NCBI GenBank assembly: GCA_947627465.1 | Contig: CANQWD010000004.1 | Coordinates: 1-64,000, forward strand | Direction: 5' to 3' | DNA: 64,000 bases | Source: an uncultured Clostridia bacterium | GTDB taxonomy: Bacteria > Bacillota > Clostridia > Oscillospirales > Ruminococcaceae | The notes under the pieces: generated by a model | Seen by the model: only the letters and a program-made list of their open reading frames with translations | What the model was told of the DNA's origin: nothing | Databases searched by the model: none | Part shown: positions 8,826 to 16,030 of the stretch, piece by piece | Layout of the letters: each line of letters starts with the position of its first letter | Position numbering within the stretch: the stretch's first letter is position 1 | Program-made: the position numbers and the translations under genes

Positions 8826-9200
8826 ATGGGTGAAAAAATTTTGATGGCGGTTTGCGATATGTTTTTGCCGCTTACAATGCTCGGCTTGGGGCTTATGGTT
8901 TGGAAAACTCACCCGCCCTACGGGGATATTTTCGGTTATCGCACGACTCGGTTGCAAAAAAGCCCTGAAGCGTGGACGGCGGCACAGGAACTGTTCGGGA
9001 GAATCTGCACGACAACTTACGCGGTACTTTGCGGAATAACGCTTATAGCTGGTGTCGTGCCGATAGTTTTCAAGCTTGACGGGCTTGTAGTGGGATGGAT
9101 AGCAACCGGCGTGAATTTGATAGACTTCCTCGCGCTTTTCGTTATTATCGGTATCGTTGAGAAAACGCTGAAGCGTGAGTTTCTGCAAGACAACGGATGA
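8826..9200 (+). CDS. SdpI-like membrane protein, second copy (124 aa)
   Basis: Same layout as the preceding gene, with GYRTTRLQKSPEAWTAAQ near residue 37. The pair probably arose by tandem duplication. GAGGTGATCTT precedes the ATG, and the next reading frame begins 11 bp after its stop. A function in envelope-stress or toxin immunity is possible by family, not shown by the context. Confidence 0.85.
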   Translation: MGEKILMAVCDMFLPLTMLGLGLMVWKTHPPYGDIFGYRTTRLQKSPEAWTAAQELFGRICTTTYAVLCGITLIAGVVPIVFKLDGLVVGWIATGVNLIDFLALFVIIGIVEKTLKREFLQDNG

Positions 9201-9211
9201 CGGAGGAGGTT

Positions 9212-9475
9212 ATGGACAATATATTCGAGGCGATTTTGGAGCTGATATTCTGCGGTTTATCCGACGCGGCGGAAAACAAACGCGCTCCGACGCCGCTTAT
9301 AGCGATCCACACAATTAAGGAAACACCGCACAATTACCGCCCTTCGGGCTTTGTCGGCGTTTGCTTGCAAATTTTCCGACATCTTGCACAAAGTCTCCTT
9401 GACGGGCGAAAGCCCGTCTGCGTCGACTTTGTACAATTTGCCGAAAAATTTGACGGCGCAACCGCTCGACAATAA
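9212..9475 (+). pseudogene. Small membrane-protein gene interrupted by a family-1 element
   Basis: After a good GGAGGAGG site, the ATG at 9212 begins MDNIFEAILELIFCGL...NKRAPTPL, which matches the start of the intact downstream protein (MDILLEGLMELIFEI...RRVPMPL). From 9319 the frame runs into a miniature element (9319-9490) and ends inside it, so the normal hydrophobic C-terminal half is missing. The insertion appears to have broken one of two paralogues. Confidence 0.65.
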
Positions 9476-9490
9476 TTGTGCGGTGTAGCC
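9319..9490. repeat. Family-1 miniature inverted-repeat element, copy 2
   Basis: Ends GGAAACACCGCACAATTA and TAATTGTGCGGTGTAGCC are inverted copies, flanked by TTAA on both sides (9315-9318 and 9491-9494). At 172 bp it matches the length of the copies at 23422 and 24136. It interrupts a small gene. Confidence 0.8.
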
Positions 9491-9540
9491 TTAAAACAAC
9501 ATTGTTTTTTTAAACCGCTTGTCCTTAATAAAACGTTTAT

Positions 9541-9777
9541 TTGAAAAAAGGCGTTATTTTCGTGGATTGCTATAGGATATCATGCACGGTGTTTTTTACG
9601 GTTCTGTTCGGCGCGTCGGTCTGCCTTTGCGTGAGGGCGGGGCTTGTGTGTCTTTACAGCAAAGAGCTTGTCAGCGCTCTTTGGCTGTGTGATTTGGAAA
9701 ACCGTGAGATTATTAAGGAACAGAAAGGACTGACGTATGGACATTTTATTGGAAGGCTTGATGGAGCTGATTTTTGA
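9541..9777 (+). other. Doubtful reading frame, possible remnant (78 aa)
   Basis: An open frame with a hydrophobic middle (CTVFFTVLFGASVCLCV) starts at TTG without a ribosome binding site and overlaps the next gene by 41 bp. It may be the displaced 3' part of the gene broken at 9319, but no alignment to the intact paralogue is obvious. Confidence 0.3.
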
Positions 9778-10042
9778 GATAGTTTTTGAGGGTTCATTGG
9801 CTGCGTCCTCAAGCCGCCGCGTTCCAATGCCGCTGCGCGTGCTTGCGGGAATTGTCGCGGGAGCGCTGTTTTTGGGCGTGGTGTTTATTATTGTGTTTGT
9901 CGGGATAATCTGTTTCGGCGAAACAATGAATTTGCCTGTCGTCGGCGTGGGGCTTATCCTGCTTGCCGTATTTTTCGCCGGAACAGTTGTTTACAAATTT
10001 GTCAAAGCCGTTCGCGGGCATTCAAACGATTTCGATGAATAA
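9737..10042 (+). CDS. Small membrane protein of unknown family (101 aa)
   Basis: Two strong membrane helices (about 35-57 and 65-87) follow an acidic N-terminus (MDILLEGLMELIFEIVFEG) and a basic SSSRRVPMPLRV segment. I do not recognise a family. The N-terminal 30 residues match the broken gene at 9212, so the locus originally carried two copies. AGAAAGGAC precedes the ATG. It is the last gene of the SPFH/SdpI run; a nested cluster of repeats begins directly after its stop codon. Confidence 0.7.
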   Translation: MDILLEGLMELIFEIVFEGSLAASSSRRVPMPLRVLAGIVAGALFLGVVFIIVFVGIICFGETMNLPVVGVGLILLAVFFAGTVVYKFVKAVRGHSNDFDE

Positions 10043-10058
10043 GAGCCTGTTTATACTA

Positions 10059-10246
10059 GGGCGTGTTCACATTACCGCTCAACGCCCGTCTTGCGGCGAA
10101 TTTAGCGTTTTGCGCGTAGCGCATAATGCGCGCATTAACTTCGTCAAAAATCCTTGAAATACATACAGTATGTCTGCGGATTTTTTCCTCGTTTTGCGAA
10201 AAAATCGCTTCGCAATCTGAGCATTTCGGGTAATGTGAACACGCCC
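10059..10246. repeat. Family-2 miniature element, copy 1 (nested)
   Basis: Ends GGGCGTGTTCACATTACC and GGTAATGTGAACACGCCC are perfect inverted repeats of 18 bp, with TA on each side (10057-10058, 10247-10248). Read in reverse, the interior matches the copy at 13469-13630 (AAATGCTC..., GACGAGGAAAAAATCCGC-type segments). Confidence 0.8.
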
Positions 10247-10248
10247 TA

Positions 10249-10394
10249 ATTCCCGATTGAAAATAGACAAAGATTTGCGAGGATGATTTTTGCAAGACAA
10301 GGCGGATGACAAAGCAAGGCTGACGCCTTGCGAGGACGACAACGCAGTATTGCAAAAATCAGACCGCAAAGATTGTCTATTTTCTGTCGGGTAT
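10249..10394. repeat. Fourth type of miniature element (nested)
   Basis: The left end ATTCCCGATTGAAAATAGAC and the inverted right end ATACCCGACAGAAAATAGAC agree at 16 of 20 positions. It is 146 bp and non-coding, with an internal stem around CAAGGCTGACGCCTTG. It abuts the family-2 element inside the family-3 element. Confidence 0.65.
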
Positions 10395-10562
10395 TAGTAT
10401 TAGTATCTCAACGTGCGGAGATCGCGCAGCAGATTTTTCGTCCGATGACGGCAATTTTTCGCAGTAATACTTTATGTATTTCAAGAAAAATTGACAAAAT
10501 CGGGCGGAAAATATGCAAGCGAGATGCGTGCGGGGAGATACTGAACAGGCTCTAACAACAAA

Positions 10563-10594
10563 CCGCGGCTTCAAGCACTCGCTTGAAGCCGCGG
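10563..10594 (-). terminator. Terminator hairpin of the zinc-ribbon gene
   Basis: A perfect 14-bp stem (CCGCGGCTTCAAGC with GCTTGAAGCCGCGG, loop ACTC) lies 19 bp past the stop codon and is followed on the minus strand by TTTGTTGTT. Confidence 0.75.
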
Positions 10595-10612
10595 CTGTTT
10601 ACAAATTATTCG

Positions 10613-12796
10613 TTAAGACATAGCCGAAAGGCTTTCGGTCTGTTCCGAAAGCGCATATTCGCACTCCGATACGCATTGAACAAGATCGTTTTCGCAAATT
10701 TCTGCGGCGTGAGAGTTTAGCGACACAATTACCATAATGAAAACTACAATTACGACCAACGCCAATATAATCACGGGAATGCGGTTAATGTCGAATTTTA
10801 CCGCGGTATTGTGCGGAATTTCGTTAACGTGGGGGTTAGCTTCGCCATTCATCGACCTGCCGCATTGAGGACAAAATCCGTCGTCTCCATTTATGATCCT
10901 GCTGCAAAGCGGACATCTTTTTGTAGACGGCATAGATGACGGAGCAGGGCGGCGCGGTGCGGCGCCGTTCGGCTGAGGATTTCTCGGATCGGCATTGCCC
11001 GATTGAGCGGCTCTCGGCGCGGCACCGTTCGGCTGAGGAACTCTCGGCGCGGGATTGCCCGGTTGAGCGGCTCCGGACGCGGCGCTGTTCGGCTGAGGAT
11101 TTCTCGGCGCGGACGTGATATTCAAAGGCTCTGGCAAATCGGGTTTTTCGTCCGATTTAAACGGAGCCACTTTTTTATTGCTATCTTGCGGCTTCGGCGG
11201 TGTGTTCGGCGTAAATTCCGTCACAACCGGAGCGGTCTCCGCAATAAAGGGAGCTTCCTCGGGAACAAAATCATCGTAGTTAAACGGATTGTGCGGCGGC
11301 GCAACAGGCTCAACGGCTTGCGGCGCAACAGGTTCAACAGATTGCGGCGCGACAGGTTCAACAGCTTGCGGCGCAACAGGCTTAACGGCTTGCGGCGCAA
11401 CAGGCTCAATAGCTTGCGGTGCGACAGGTTCAACAGCTTGCAGTGCAACAGGTTCAACAGCTTGCGGCGCGACAGGTTCAACAGCTTGCAGTGCAACAGG
11501 TTCAACAGCTTGCAGTGCAACAGGTTCAACAGCTTGCGGCGCGACAGATCCAACGGCTTGCGGCGCAACAGGCTCAACGGCTTGCGGTGCAACAGGCTCA
11601 ACAGCTTGCGGCGCGACAGGCTCAACGGCTTGCAGTGCGACAGGCTCAACGGCTTGCGGCACGACAGGTTCAACAGCTTGCGGCGCGACAGGTTCAACAG
11701 CTTGCGGCGCAACAGGCACGGCAGTAACAGGTGTCGCCTCAACAGGCTTTTCTTCCGTGATCGGCAGATCCTCATCCATTGAGGTGTTCAAAAACGCGTA
11801 TGGATTGTAGGAATCATCCGCGTTGGGATCGTCCTCCATTGAGTAATCGCCTATAACCGGAACTCCATTTTCGAACAAAGGCACGGTCTCACAAGACAGA
11901 TCATCGATCATGGCAAAGTCTTCGACCTCGCGTTCCTCGCCCTTTTCGGGTTCTTTTTGGCGAATAAGCGTGTTCTCGGCGGCTTCAATGGTCGGCATGG
12001 AAGCGCCCGCGCTGAAATTTGCGAGCTGTTCCGTAAGCTGCGCGAAATCGCTCGGCGTTGCTTGAACGTTAAACTCCGAGCCGCCGCTGTTAAACATCGG
12101 ATCCAGTGCGCCGTTTACGAAATTATCGATACTTGCGGCTTCTTCTTCGGAAATTCCGTCAATGCCGCCAATTCCATTGCTGAAATTATTAAAACTGTTC
12201 AAACCGAAAGGATCGGAATCCGTATTAAACAGCGGTATACCGTTTGAAGCGGTTTGAGGGTTGTTCGGCTTATTTCCCAATGCCATACCGCATTTTTCGC
12301 ATTTTTGCGGATCGTGCTGCATACGCATGCCGCAATTCGGGCAAAAGACCAGCTTTTCCGAGGAGCTGTCCGACGTCGCGGAGGATGATTCCTGCATACT
12401 CGCGTGAACAGCCTGCCCGCTGCCCGCGTCCTGCTCGCCGCCGACAAATTTCGGCTTTAAAGCCGCGCCGGCGGCTTCTTCTCCAACGCTTGTCAGCTGC
12501 GGTTTCAGATCCGCTCCCGAGTTTTCTCCCTCGCCGCCCTGAAGATGCGGTTTAAGCTCCGTGCCCGCATTCTGCTCACCGCCTTGAAGCTGCGGCTTAA
12601 GGTCTCCCGGGACCGCGGAGGGTTCGGGAGGTGCCGCCGCAGCGGGCATTTTGGGGGTATCGTTTTGCGCTCCGCTGTCTATGTTTCTTGGAGGAAGTCC
12701 GCTTTCCTCAAGCAGTTCGGACGGCACAGGCAGCCCGCACTCCATACAATAAGAAAACCCCCGCACCAATTCGGTACCGCATTGTTTGCACTTCAT
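10613..12796 (-). CDS. Zinc-ribbon protein with octapeptide repeats and C-terminal membrane anchor (727 aa)
   Basis: Not a recognised family. It starts with a zinc ribbon (CKQC...CMEC, residues 3-21), has a second near residue 185 (CPNCGMRMQ...CEKCGM), a long acidic low-complexity stretch, then about 17 repeats of VEPVAPQA-type octapeptides (about residues 360-500), a Pro/Asn/Ala-rich linker with QPNGAAPR repeats, a third zinc ribbon (CPLCSRI...CPQCGR, about 635-660) and one membrane helix near 675-700. The start at 12796 has AGGAAGG upstream; a reading from 12958 would run through a repeat element. The zinc ribbons suggest protein or nucleic-acid contacts on the cytoplasmic side of a tail-anchored protein. 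The function is unknown. Confidence 0.75.
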   Translation of the reverse strand: MKCKQCGTELVRGFSYCMECGLPVPSELLEESGLPPRNIDSGAQNDTPKMPAAAAPPEPSAVPGDLKPQLQGGEQNAGTELKPHLQGGEGENSGADLKPQLTSVGEEAAGAALKPKFVGGEQDAGSGQAVHASMQESSSATSDSSSEKLVFCPNCGMRMQHDPQKCEKCGMALGNKPNNPQTASNGIPLFNTDSDPFGLNSFNNFSNGIGGIDGISEEEAASIDNFVNGALDPMFNSGGSEFNVQATPSDFAQLTEQLANFSAGASMPTIEAAENTLIRQKEPEKGEEREVEDFAMIDDLSCETVPLFENGVPVIGDYSMEDDPNADDSYNPYAFLNTSMDEDLPITEEKPVEATPVTAVPVAPQAVEPVAPQAVEPVVPQAVEPVALQAVEPVAPQAVEPVAPQAVEPVAPQAVGSVAPQAVEPVALQAVEPVALQAVEPVAPQAVEPVALQAVEPVAPQAIEPVAPQAVKPVAPQAVEPVAPQSVEPVAPQAVEPVAPPHNPFNYDDFVPEEAPFIAETAPVVTEFTPNTPPKPQDSNKKVAPFKSDEKPDLPEPLNITSAPRNPQPNSAASGAAQPGNPAPRVPQPNGAAPRAAQSGNADPRNPQPNGAAPRRPAPSSMPSTKRCPLCSRIINGDDGFCPQCGRSMNGEANPHVNEIPHNTAVKFDINRIPVIILALVVIVVFIMVIVSLNSHAAEICENDLVQCVSECEYALSEQTESLSAMS
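11298..11720 (-). repeat. 24-bp tandem repeats coding for VEPVAPQA
   Basis: About 17 tandem 24-bp units within the zinc-ribbon gene. Most encode VEPVAPQA, with variants VEPVALQA, VGSVAPQA, IEPVAPQA and VKPVAPQA. Near-identical units suggest recent expansion and probable length variation between strains. Confidence 0.9.
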
Positions 12797-12823
12797 AATA
12801 TATACCTTCCTGCAAAGTATTAA

Positions 12824-13059
12824 GGCAACACCGCACAAAGGTTGTGCGGCAGATACGTCGGCAAGTTTTGTCTGTCGGTCAGCCCCTTTGTCGCTTTGCC
12901 AATAGGTGAGATCACGTCGGAATGCCGAAAACGGCGGAATAATACCGACGTATTTCAAGGAGCTTTTGGCAAAATAACCGAGTGACTATCAGTCATCCTA
13001 AAATTTGCAAGCAGATGCCGCACAAAGCCCGTATAGAGCGGTCTTTGTGCGGTGTTGCC
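12824..13059. repeat. Family-1 element, copy 3 (long form)
   Basis: Ends GGCAACACCGCACAAAG and CTTTGTGCGGTGTTGCC are perfect inverted repeats, flanked by TTAA (12820-12823, 13060-13063). At 236 bp it is longer than other copies and includes CCGACGTATTTCAAGG, which resembles the core of families 2 and 3. It lies in the leader of the zinc-ribbon gene. Confidence 0.8.
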
Positions 13060-13063
13060 TTAA

Positions 13064-13192
13064 GGCAACGCCGCATATTGCTTACTTCATCGGCGGAGAC
13101 ATACCCGCCAAAGATGTTTTGTGAAATACAACAAAATAACGGTAAGATACCGGCGTGCAGATCCGTATGGCAGACTTTGGTATAATATTGCC
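13064..13192. repeat. Degenerate family-1 copy in tandem
   Basis: Immediately after copy 3, and sharing its TTAA, a new left end GGCAACGCCGCA appears. The right end is eroded (TATAATATTGCC at 13181-13192). It is probably a decayed tandem copy; the right boundary is uncertain. Confidence 0.5.
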
Positions 13193-13201
13193 TTTACCTT
13201 A

Positions 13202-13230
13202 ATTATACAATAAATATCAAGAAAAGTCAA
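13202..13230 (-). promoter_or_regulatory. Sigma-A promoter for the zinc-ribbon gene
   Basis: On the minus strand, TTGACT (13225-13230), 17 bp, TATAAT (13202-13207). It points towards the gene starting at 12796, leaving a leader of about 400 nt made almost wholly of the two family-1 elements. Confidence 0.75.
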
Positions 13231-13390
13231 TTGATTTTATGAAATTTGTATAAATAGCTAAAGTGCGGTAGTATTTTTGAGCTAAAATTACAGTAGTTGA
13301 GTAAACTGTTAAAAACATTGAAATTATTAATTCGGAACTGTACAAAGCTATCCAAAACGCTTTGTGCGCGCTTTCTTGAAACTTACAGCA

Positions 13391-13420
13391 AAAGAGACCA
13401 AGATTTCTCTTGGTCTCTTT
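13391..13420. terminator. Bidirectional terminator-like hairpin
   Basis: AAAGAGACCAAG pairs with CTTGGTCTCTTT, loop ATTTCT, with A- and T-rich sequence on the two sides. No gene with a ribosome binding site was found in 13231-13468; the hairpin could end a small RNA or be left from a lost gene. Confidence 0.45.
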
Positions 13421-13468
13421 GCATAATTTTTTCAAAAGCTTTTTGTCTAACTTTTTTAAAGTCAATTA

Positions 13469-13630
13469 GAGCGTGTTCACATTACCCGAAATGCTCGGAT
13501 GGCGAAGCGAATTTTTCGCAGGACGAGGAAAAAATCCGCCGACGTACTTTATGTACGTCAAGAATTTTTGACGAAGTAATGCGAAAAATTCGCCGCCAGA
13601 CGAGCGTTGAGCGGTAATGTGAAAACGCTC
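13469..13630. repeat. Family-2 miniature element, copy 2
   Basis: Ends GAGCGTGTTCACATTACC and GGTAATGTGAAAACGCTC are inverted repeats with one mismatch, flanked by TA. The interior contains CGCCGACGTACTTTATGTAC (13537-13556), found unchanged in the family-3 copy at 47530-47549. It lies just downstream of spoVT. Confidence 0.8.
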
Positions 13631-13698
13631 TAGTAAATTCGGAGCGTTTCAAGACAGCGCCGCGCAGATCCCGCAAGGGGCTTTGTGCGGCTTGTCCT

Positions 13699-14250
13699 TT
13701 ATTCCTCCATTTGTTTTCCGAAATACATTGCCGCCGCCTGAACCAGCGCGGACTGTTCGGCGGTCGCGGTGTCGTTGTCGCTGCCGTTATCGGCGCTAAG
13801 CATAATGACGGCGCCGTTCACGTCGCCGGAAGCTACAATGGGCGAGCAGGCGACGGCGTAGCGGTCAACGCCCTCTATCGGGTTAAAGTGCTGTTGTTCC
13901 GCGTCTTTGAGAACGTAGGACTTGCGCTGTTCTATCAAGTCTTCAAGAGAGCCTGAGACGCGGCGTTCTATAACTTCTTTTTTGCTTATCCCGGAGACCG
14001 CGATAACATGGTCTCTGTCACAGATGACGGCGGGTCTGCCGCCGACTTTGGACAGAACGTCGGCGTATTGTGAAGCCGTCGAGCTGATTTCGCCGATCGG
14101 GGAGTACTTTTTGAAGATCACTTCGCCGTCGGGATTGGTGTAAATTTCCAACGGATCGCCTTCGCGAATACGCATTGTGCGCCGTATCTCTTTGGGTATT
14201 ACTATTCGTCCGAGGTCGTCTATTCTGCGGACTATGCCGGTAGCTTTCAT
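13699..14250 (-). CDS. spoVT: Stage V sporulation protein T (183 aa)
   Basis: DNA-binding regulator of forespore gene expression. Residues 1-47 (MKATGIVRRIDDLGRIVIPK, then IRRTMRIREGDPLEIY) are the swapped-hairpin AbrB/SpoVT domain, and residues about 55-180 match the C-terminal GAF-like domain of SpoVT. The length equals the family norm (about 180). GGAGGAATTTATAT precedes the ATG. With sigK at 52012 it shows that the organism belongs to an endospore-forming lineage. AbrB itself lacks the C-terminal domain, so SpoVT is the better call. Confidence 0.92.
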   Translation of the reverse strand: MKATGIVRRIDDLGRIVIPKEIRRTMRIREGDPLEIYTNPDGEVIFKKYSPIGEISSTASQYADVLSKVGGRPAVICDRDHVIAVSGISKKEVIERRVSGSLEDLIEQRKSYVLKDAEQQHFNPIEGVDRYAVACSPIVASGDVNGAVIMLSADNGSDNDTATAEQSALVQAAAMYFGKQMEE

Positions 14251-14434
14251 ATATAAATTCCTCCAAATATAGTTTTTTTAAGGGATATTGCCGATCGTTT
14301 TCGGCTTTTCCCGCGTATGCTGAATGTATTGTCTGCCATTTTGAGAAATTTATTCATTCTAATCTGCTTAATTTCGACAATAATCGCTTTGGCGCACAAT
14401 ACATGCTATTGCCCAGCCATTTCTCATAAAACTA

Positions 14435-14463
14435 TTGACATTGGAGCGAAAATGTGATATAAT
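14435..14463 (+). promoter_or_regulatory. Sigma-A promoter for the DUF4097 operon
   Basis: TTGACA (14435-14440), 17 bp, TATAAT (14458-14463), about 30 bp before the TTG start at 14495. Confidence 0.8.
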
Positions 14464-14494
14464 TAAAATGTGTAAGTTAAAAAGGAGTGTTCCT

Positions 14495-14818
14495 TTGATA
14501 AAGTTTAAAGTATTTTTAAATTATACGGGCTATTGGCTTGTTTTCGCGTTGTGTTTCGCGGTGATGTTCTGCTTGCTTGTTATCGCTGCTGTTGGTATAC
14601 CGTTCGGCGTCATGCTGACTATTTTCGGGATAGCGTCTCTGATATTTAAGGAAAACCTCATCATAACAGAGCTTGCGCCGCCGTTTATGCTGTTTGGCGG
14701 ACTGTCGCTGATCTGCTTTTCGGCGGCTTGCGGACTTGTCGCCGTAAAGCTGGGCTTTTCCGTTTCACGGCGCTTTTTGAGAGTAAAGCGGCGCTGCGAC
14801 AGATTGAGAGATTGGTAG
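14495..14818 (+). CDS. Small membrane protein upstream of a DUF4097 protein (107 aa)
   Basis: Two or three membrane helices (about residues 12-37 and 50-90) and a basic cytoplasmic tail (SRRFLRVKRRCDRLRDW). The start is the TTG at 14495, preceded by AAAGGAGTG; upstream ATGs fall inside the promoter. DUF4097 genes are often preceded by a small membrane protein of the DUF1700 kind, and position suggests that role, but the sequence match is not clear. The next gene starts 3 bp after its stop. Confidence 0.7.
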   Translation: MIKFKVFLNYTGYWLVFALCFAVMFCLLVIAAVGIPFGVMLTIFGIASLIFKENLIITELAPPFMLFGGLSLICFSAACGLVAVKLGFSVSRRFLRVKRRCDRLRDW

Positions 14819-14821
14819 AAT

Positions 14822-15562
14822 ATGGAGAAAACGATAAATAAATTTCTTGCCGTTTCGCTGATCTTGGCAGCGCTGTTTGGCGGGCTGGCGTTTCTTTTTC
14901 GGAATTATCCGCATTCGTCCGGGGCGGGAGGTACGTTTACATTCCAATTGCTTGAGTATCTCGATATAGAGCTTCAGCGGCTGGACGTAAGCTTTATCCC
15001 GTATGACGGCGAGGAGATAACCGTTGAATACAAAAACGACCGTCCCTTAGATATGGAGATCGGCGACAATAAGCTGACGATAACCGAAAGCGCGGCTTTC
15101 GTGGTGTCGCTGTTCGCCGGAAAGAGATCCGAGTTCGGCGTGAAAATATATCTTCCTAAGAGTGTTTACCGCGATGTGTCCGTATATACGGCGACGGGCG
15201 ATGTAAATATCTTGAACGGCTTTGACTGTCAAAAGCTCTCCGTTGTCACCGAAAGCGGAGATATAACCGTTGAGAATATGGGATTTTTGTCGAATATTTC
15301 CACTACCAGCGGCAATGTTAACGCAAATATCGGATTTACAGTAAACGGCACGCGCTTTCTTAACCGCGAGGGCGACACCGAGATAACGCTTCCGCGTGAA
15401 AGCTCCGTGGCGCTGGATTTCAAGACCGAGGACGGCGAGTGTAAAACCGAGCTTGTAAACGAGCAGATCTACGGGGATTACCTTTATTCGTTCCGCGGCG
15501 GAAAAAAGCAAATAAGCGTCACCGCAGAGCATGGCACGCTTTATCTCAAAGAACGGCAATGA
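14822..15562 (+). CDS. DUF4097-like membrane-anchored beta-repeat protein (246 aa)
   Basis: An N-terminal membrane anchor (about 8-25) is followed by a domain rich in short beta repeats: VYTATGDVNILNGF, VVTESGDITVENMG, ISTTSGNVNAN. This is the pattern of the DUF4097 beta-solenoid family. Members lie outside the membrane and are often linked to envelope-stress modules; the precise role is unknown. It overlaps no neighbour and sits in one transcript with the small membrane protein before it and probably yjbQ after it. Confidence 0.85.
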   Translation: MEKTINKFLAVSLILAALFGGLAFLFRNYPHSSGAGGTFTFQLLEYLDIELQRLDVSFIPYDGEEITVEYKNDRPLDMEIGDNKLTITESAAFVVSLFAGKRSEFGVKIYLPKSVYRDVSVYTATGDVNILNGFDCQKLSVVTESGDITVENMGFLSNISTTSGNVNANIGFTVNGTRFLNREGDTEITLPRESSVALDFKTEDGECKTELVNEQIYGDYLYSFRGGKKQISVTAEHGTLYLKERQ

Positions 15563-15608
15563 TTTTACAAAGAATTTAATATTTAATATACCGAAAGGAA
15601 GTATAAAA

Positions 15609-16016
15609 ATGAATCATTTTAAGCAGGTTTTAACTATCAACACCGACACGCGCGAGCAGTTTTTGAATCTTTCCTACGAGATCGAGGAGTGCGTGAGAAG
15701 AAGCTGCATAAAAGAGGGAATTTGCGTGGTTATCTCGCAGCACACGACCTCTTCCGTATTTTTGGAGCACGATAACGAAAATCTTTACAAGGATTGGCAG
15801 AACCTGCTCTCGCGCGTGGCGTCGGAGGAGACCGAGTATAAGGTGGATTATCAGAGCGCGGGCGCGGCGCATTTAAAACAGCTTTTGGCGGGCGCATCGG
15901 TGACCGTTCCGATTTCCGACGGCAAGCTCGATCTTGGTCCGCGTCAATACATTATGTACGGCGATTTTGACGGTCAGCGCGAAAAAAGCGTTGTTGTGAA
16001 GATCATCGGGGAATAA
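15609..16016 (+). CDS. YjbQ family protein (135 aa)
   Basis: Belongs to the UPF0047/YjbQ family, described as having secondary thiamine-phosphate synthase activity. Signature elements: VVISQHTTSSVFLEHDN (near residue 40), AAHLKQLLAGASVTVPI (near 88) and LDLGPRQYIMYGDFDG (near 110). The histidines of the family active site are present. Start at the ATG with GAAAGGAAG upstream; an earlier in-frame start would lie inside the previous gene. Length is normal for the family. Confidence 0.9.
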   Translation: MNHFKQVLTINTDTREQFLNLSYEIEECVRRSCIKEGICVVISQHTTSSVFLEHDNENLYKDWQNLLSRVASEETEYKVDYQSAGAAHLKQLLAGASVTVPISDGKLDLGPRQYIMYGDFDGQREKSVVVKIIGE

Positions 16017-16030
16017 GAGAGGGCGCGAAA

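Larger units (their letters stand above)
10043..10552. repeat. Family-3 element split by two nested elements
   Basis: The outer ends GAGCCTGTT (from 10043) and AACAGGCTC (to 10552) are inverted copies, as in the uninterrupted family-3 copy at 47484-47624. Its right part (about 10397-10552) keeps the GATCGCGCAGCAGATTTTTCG and ATATGCAAGCGAGATG segments of that copy. The left part is cut after about 15 bp by two other elements (10059-10246 and 10249-10394) placed side by side, so the insertions are younger than the outer element. Confidence 0.75.

Noticed and set aside
11003-11810. Plus-strand frames opposite the octapeptide repeats
   Set aside because: The 24-bp repeats keep all frames open; the minus strand has the start site, zinc ribbons and terminator.
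13217-13465. Minus-strand frame upstream of the zinc-ribbon gene
   Set aside because: It lacks a ribosome binding site and overlaps both the promoter at 13202-13230 and a terminator-like hairpin.
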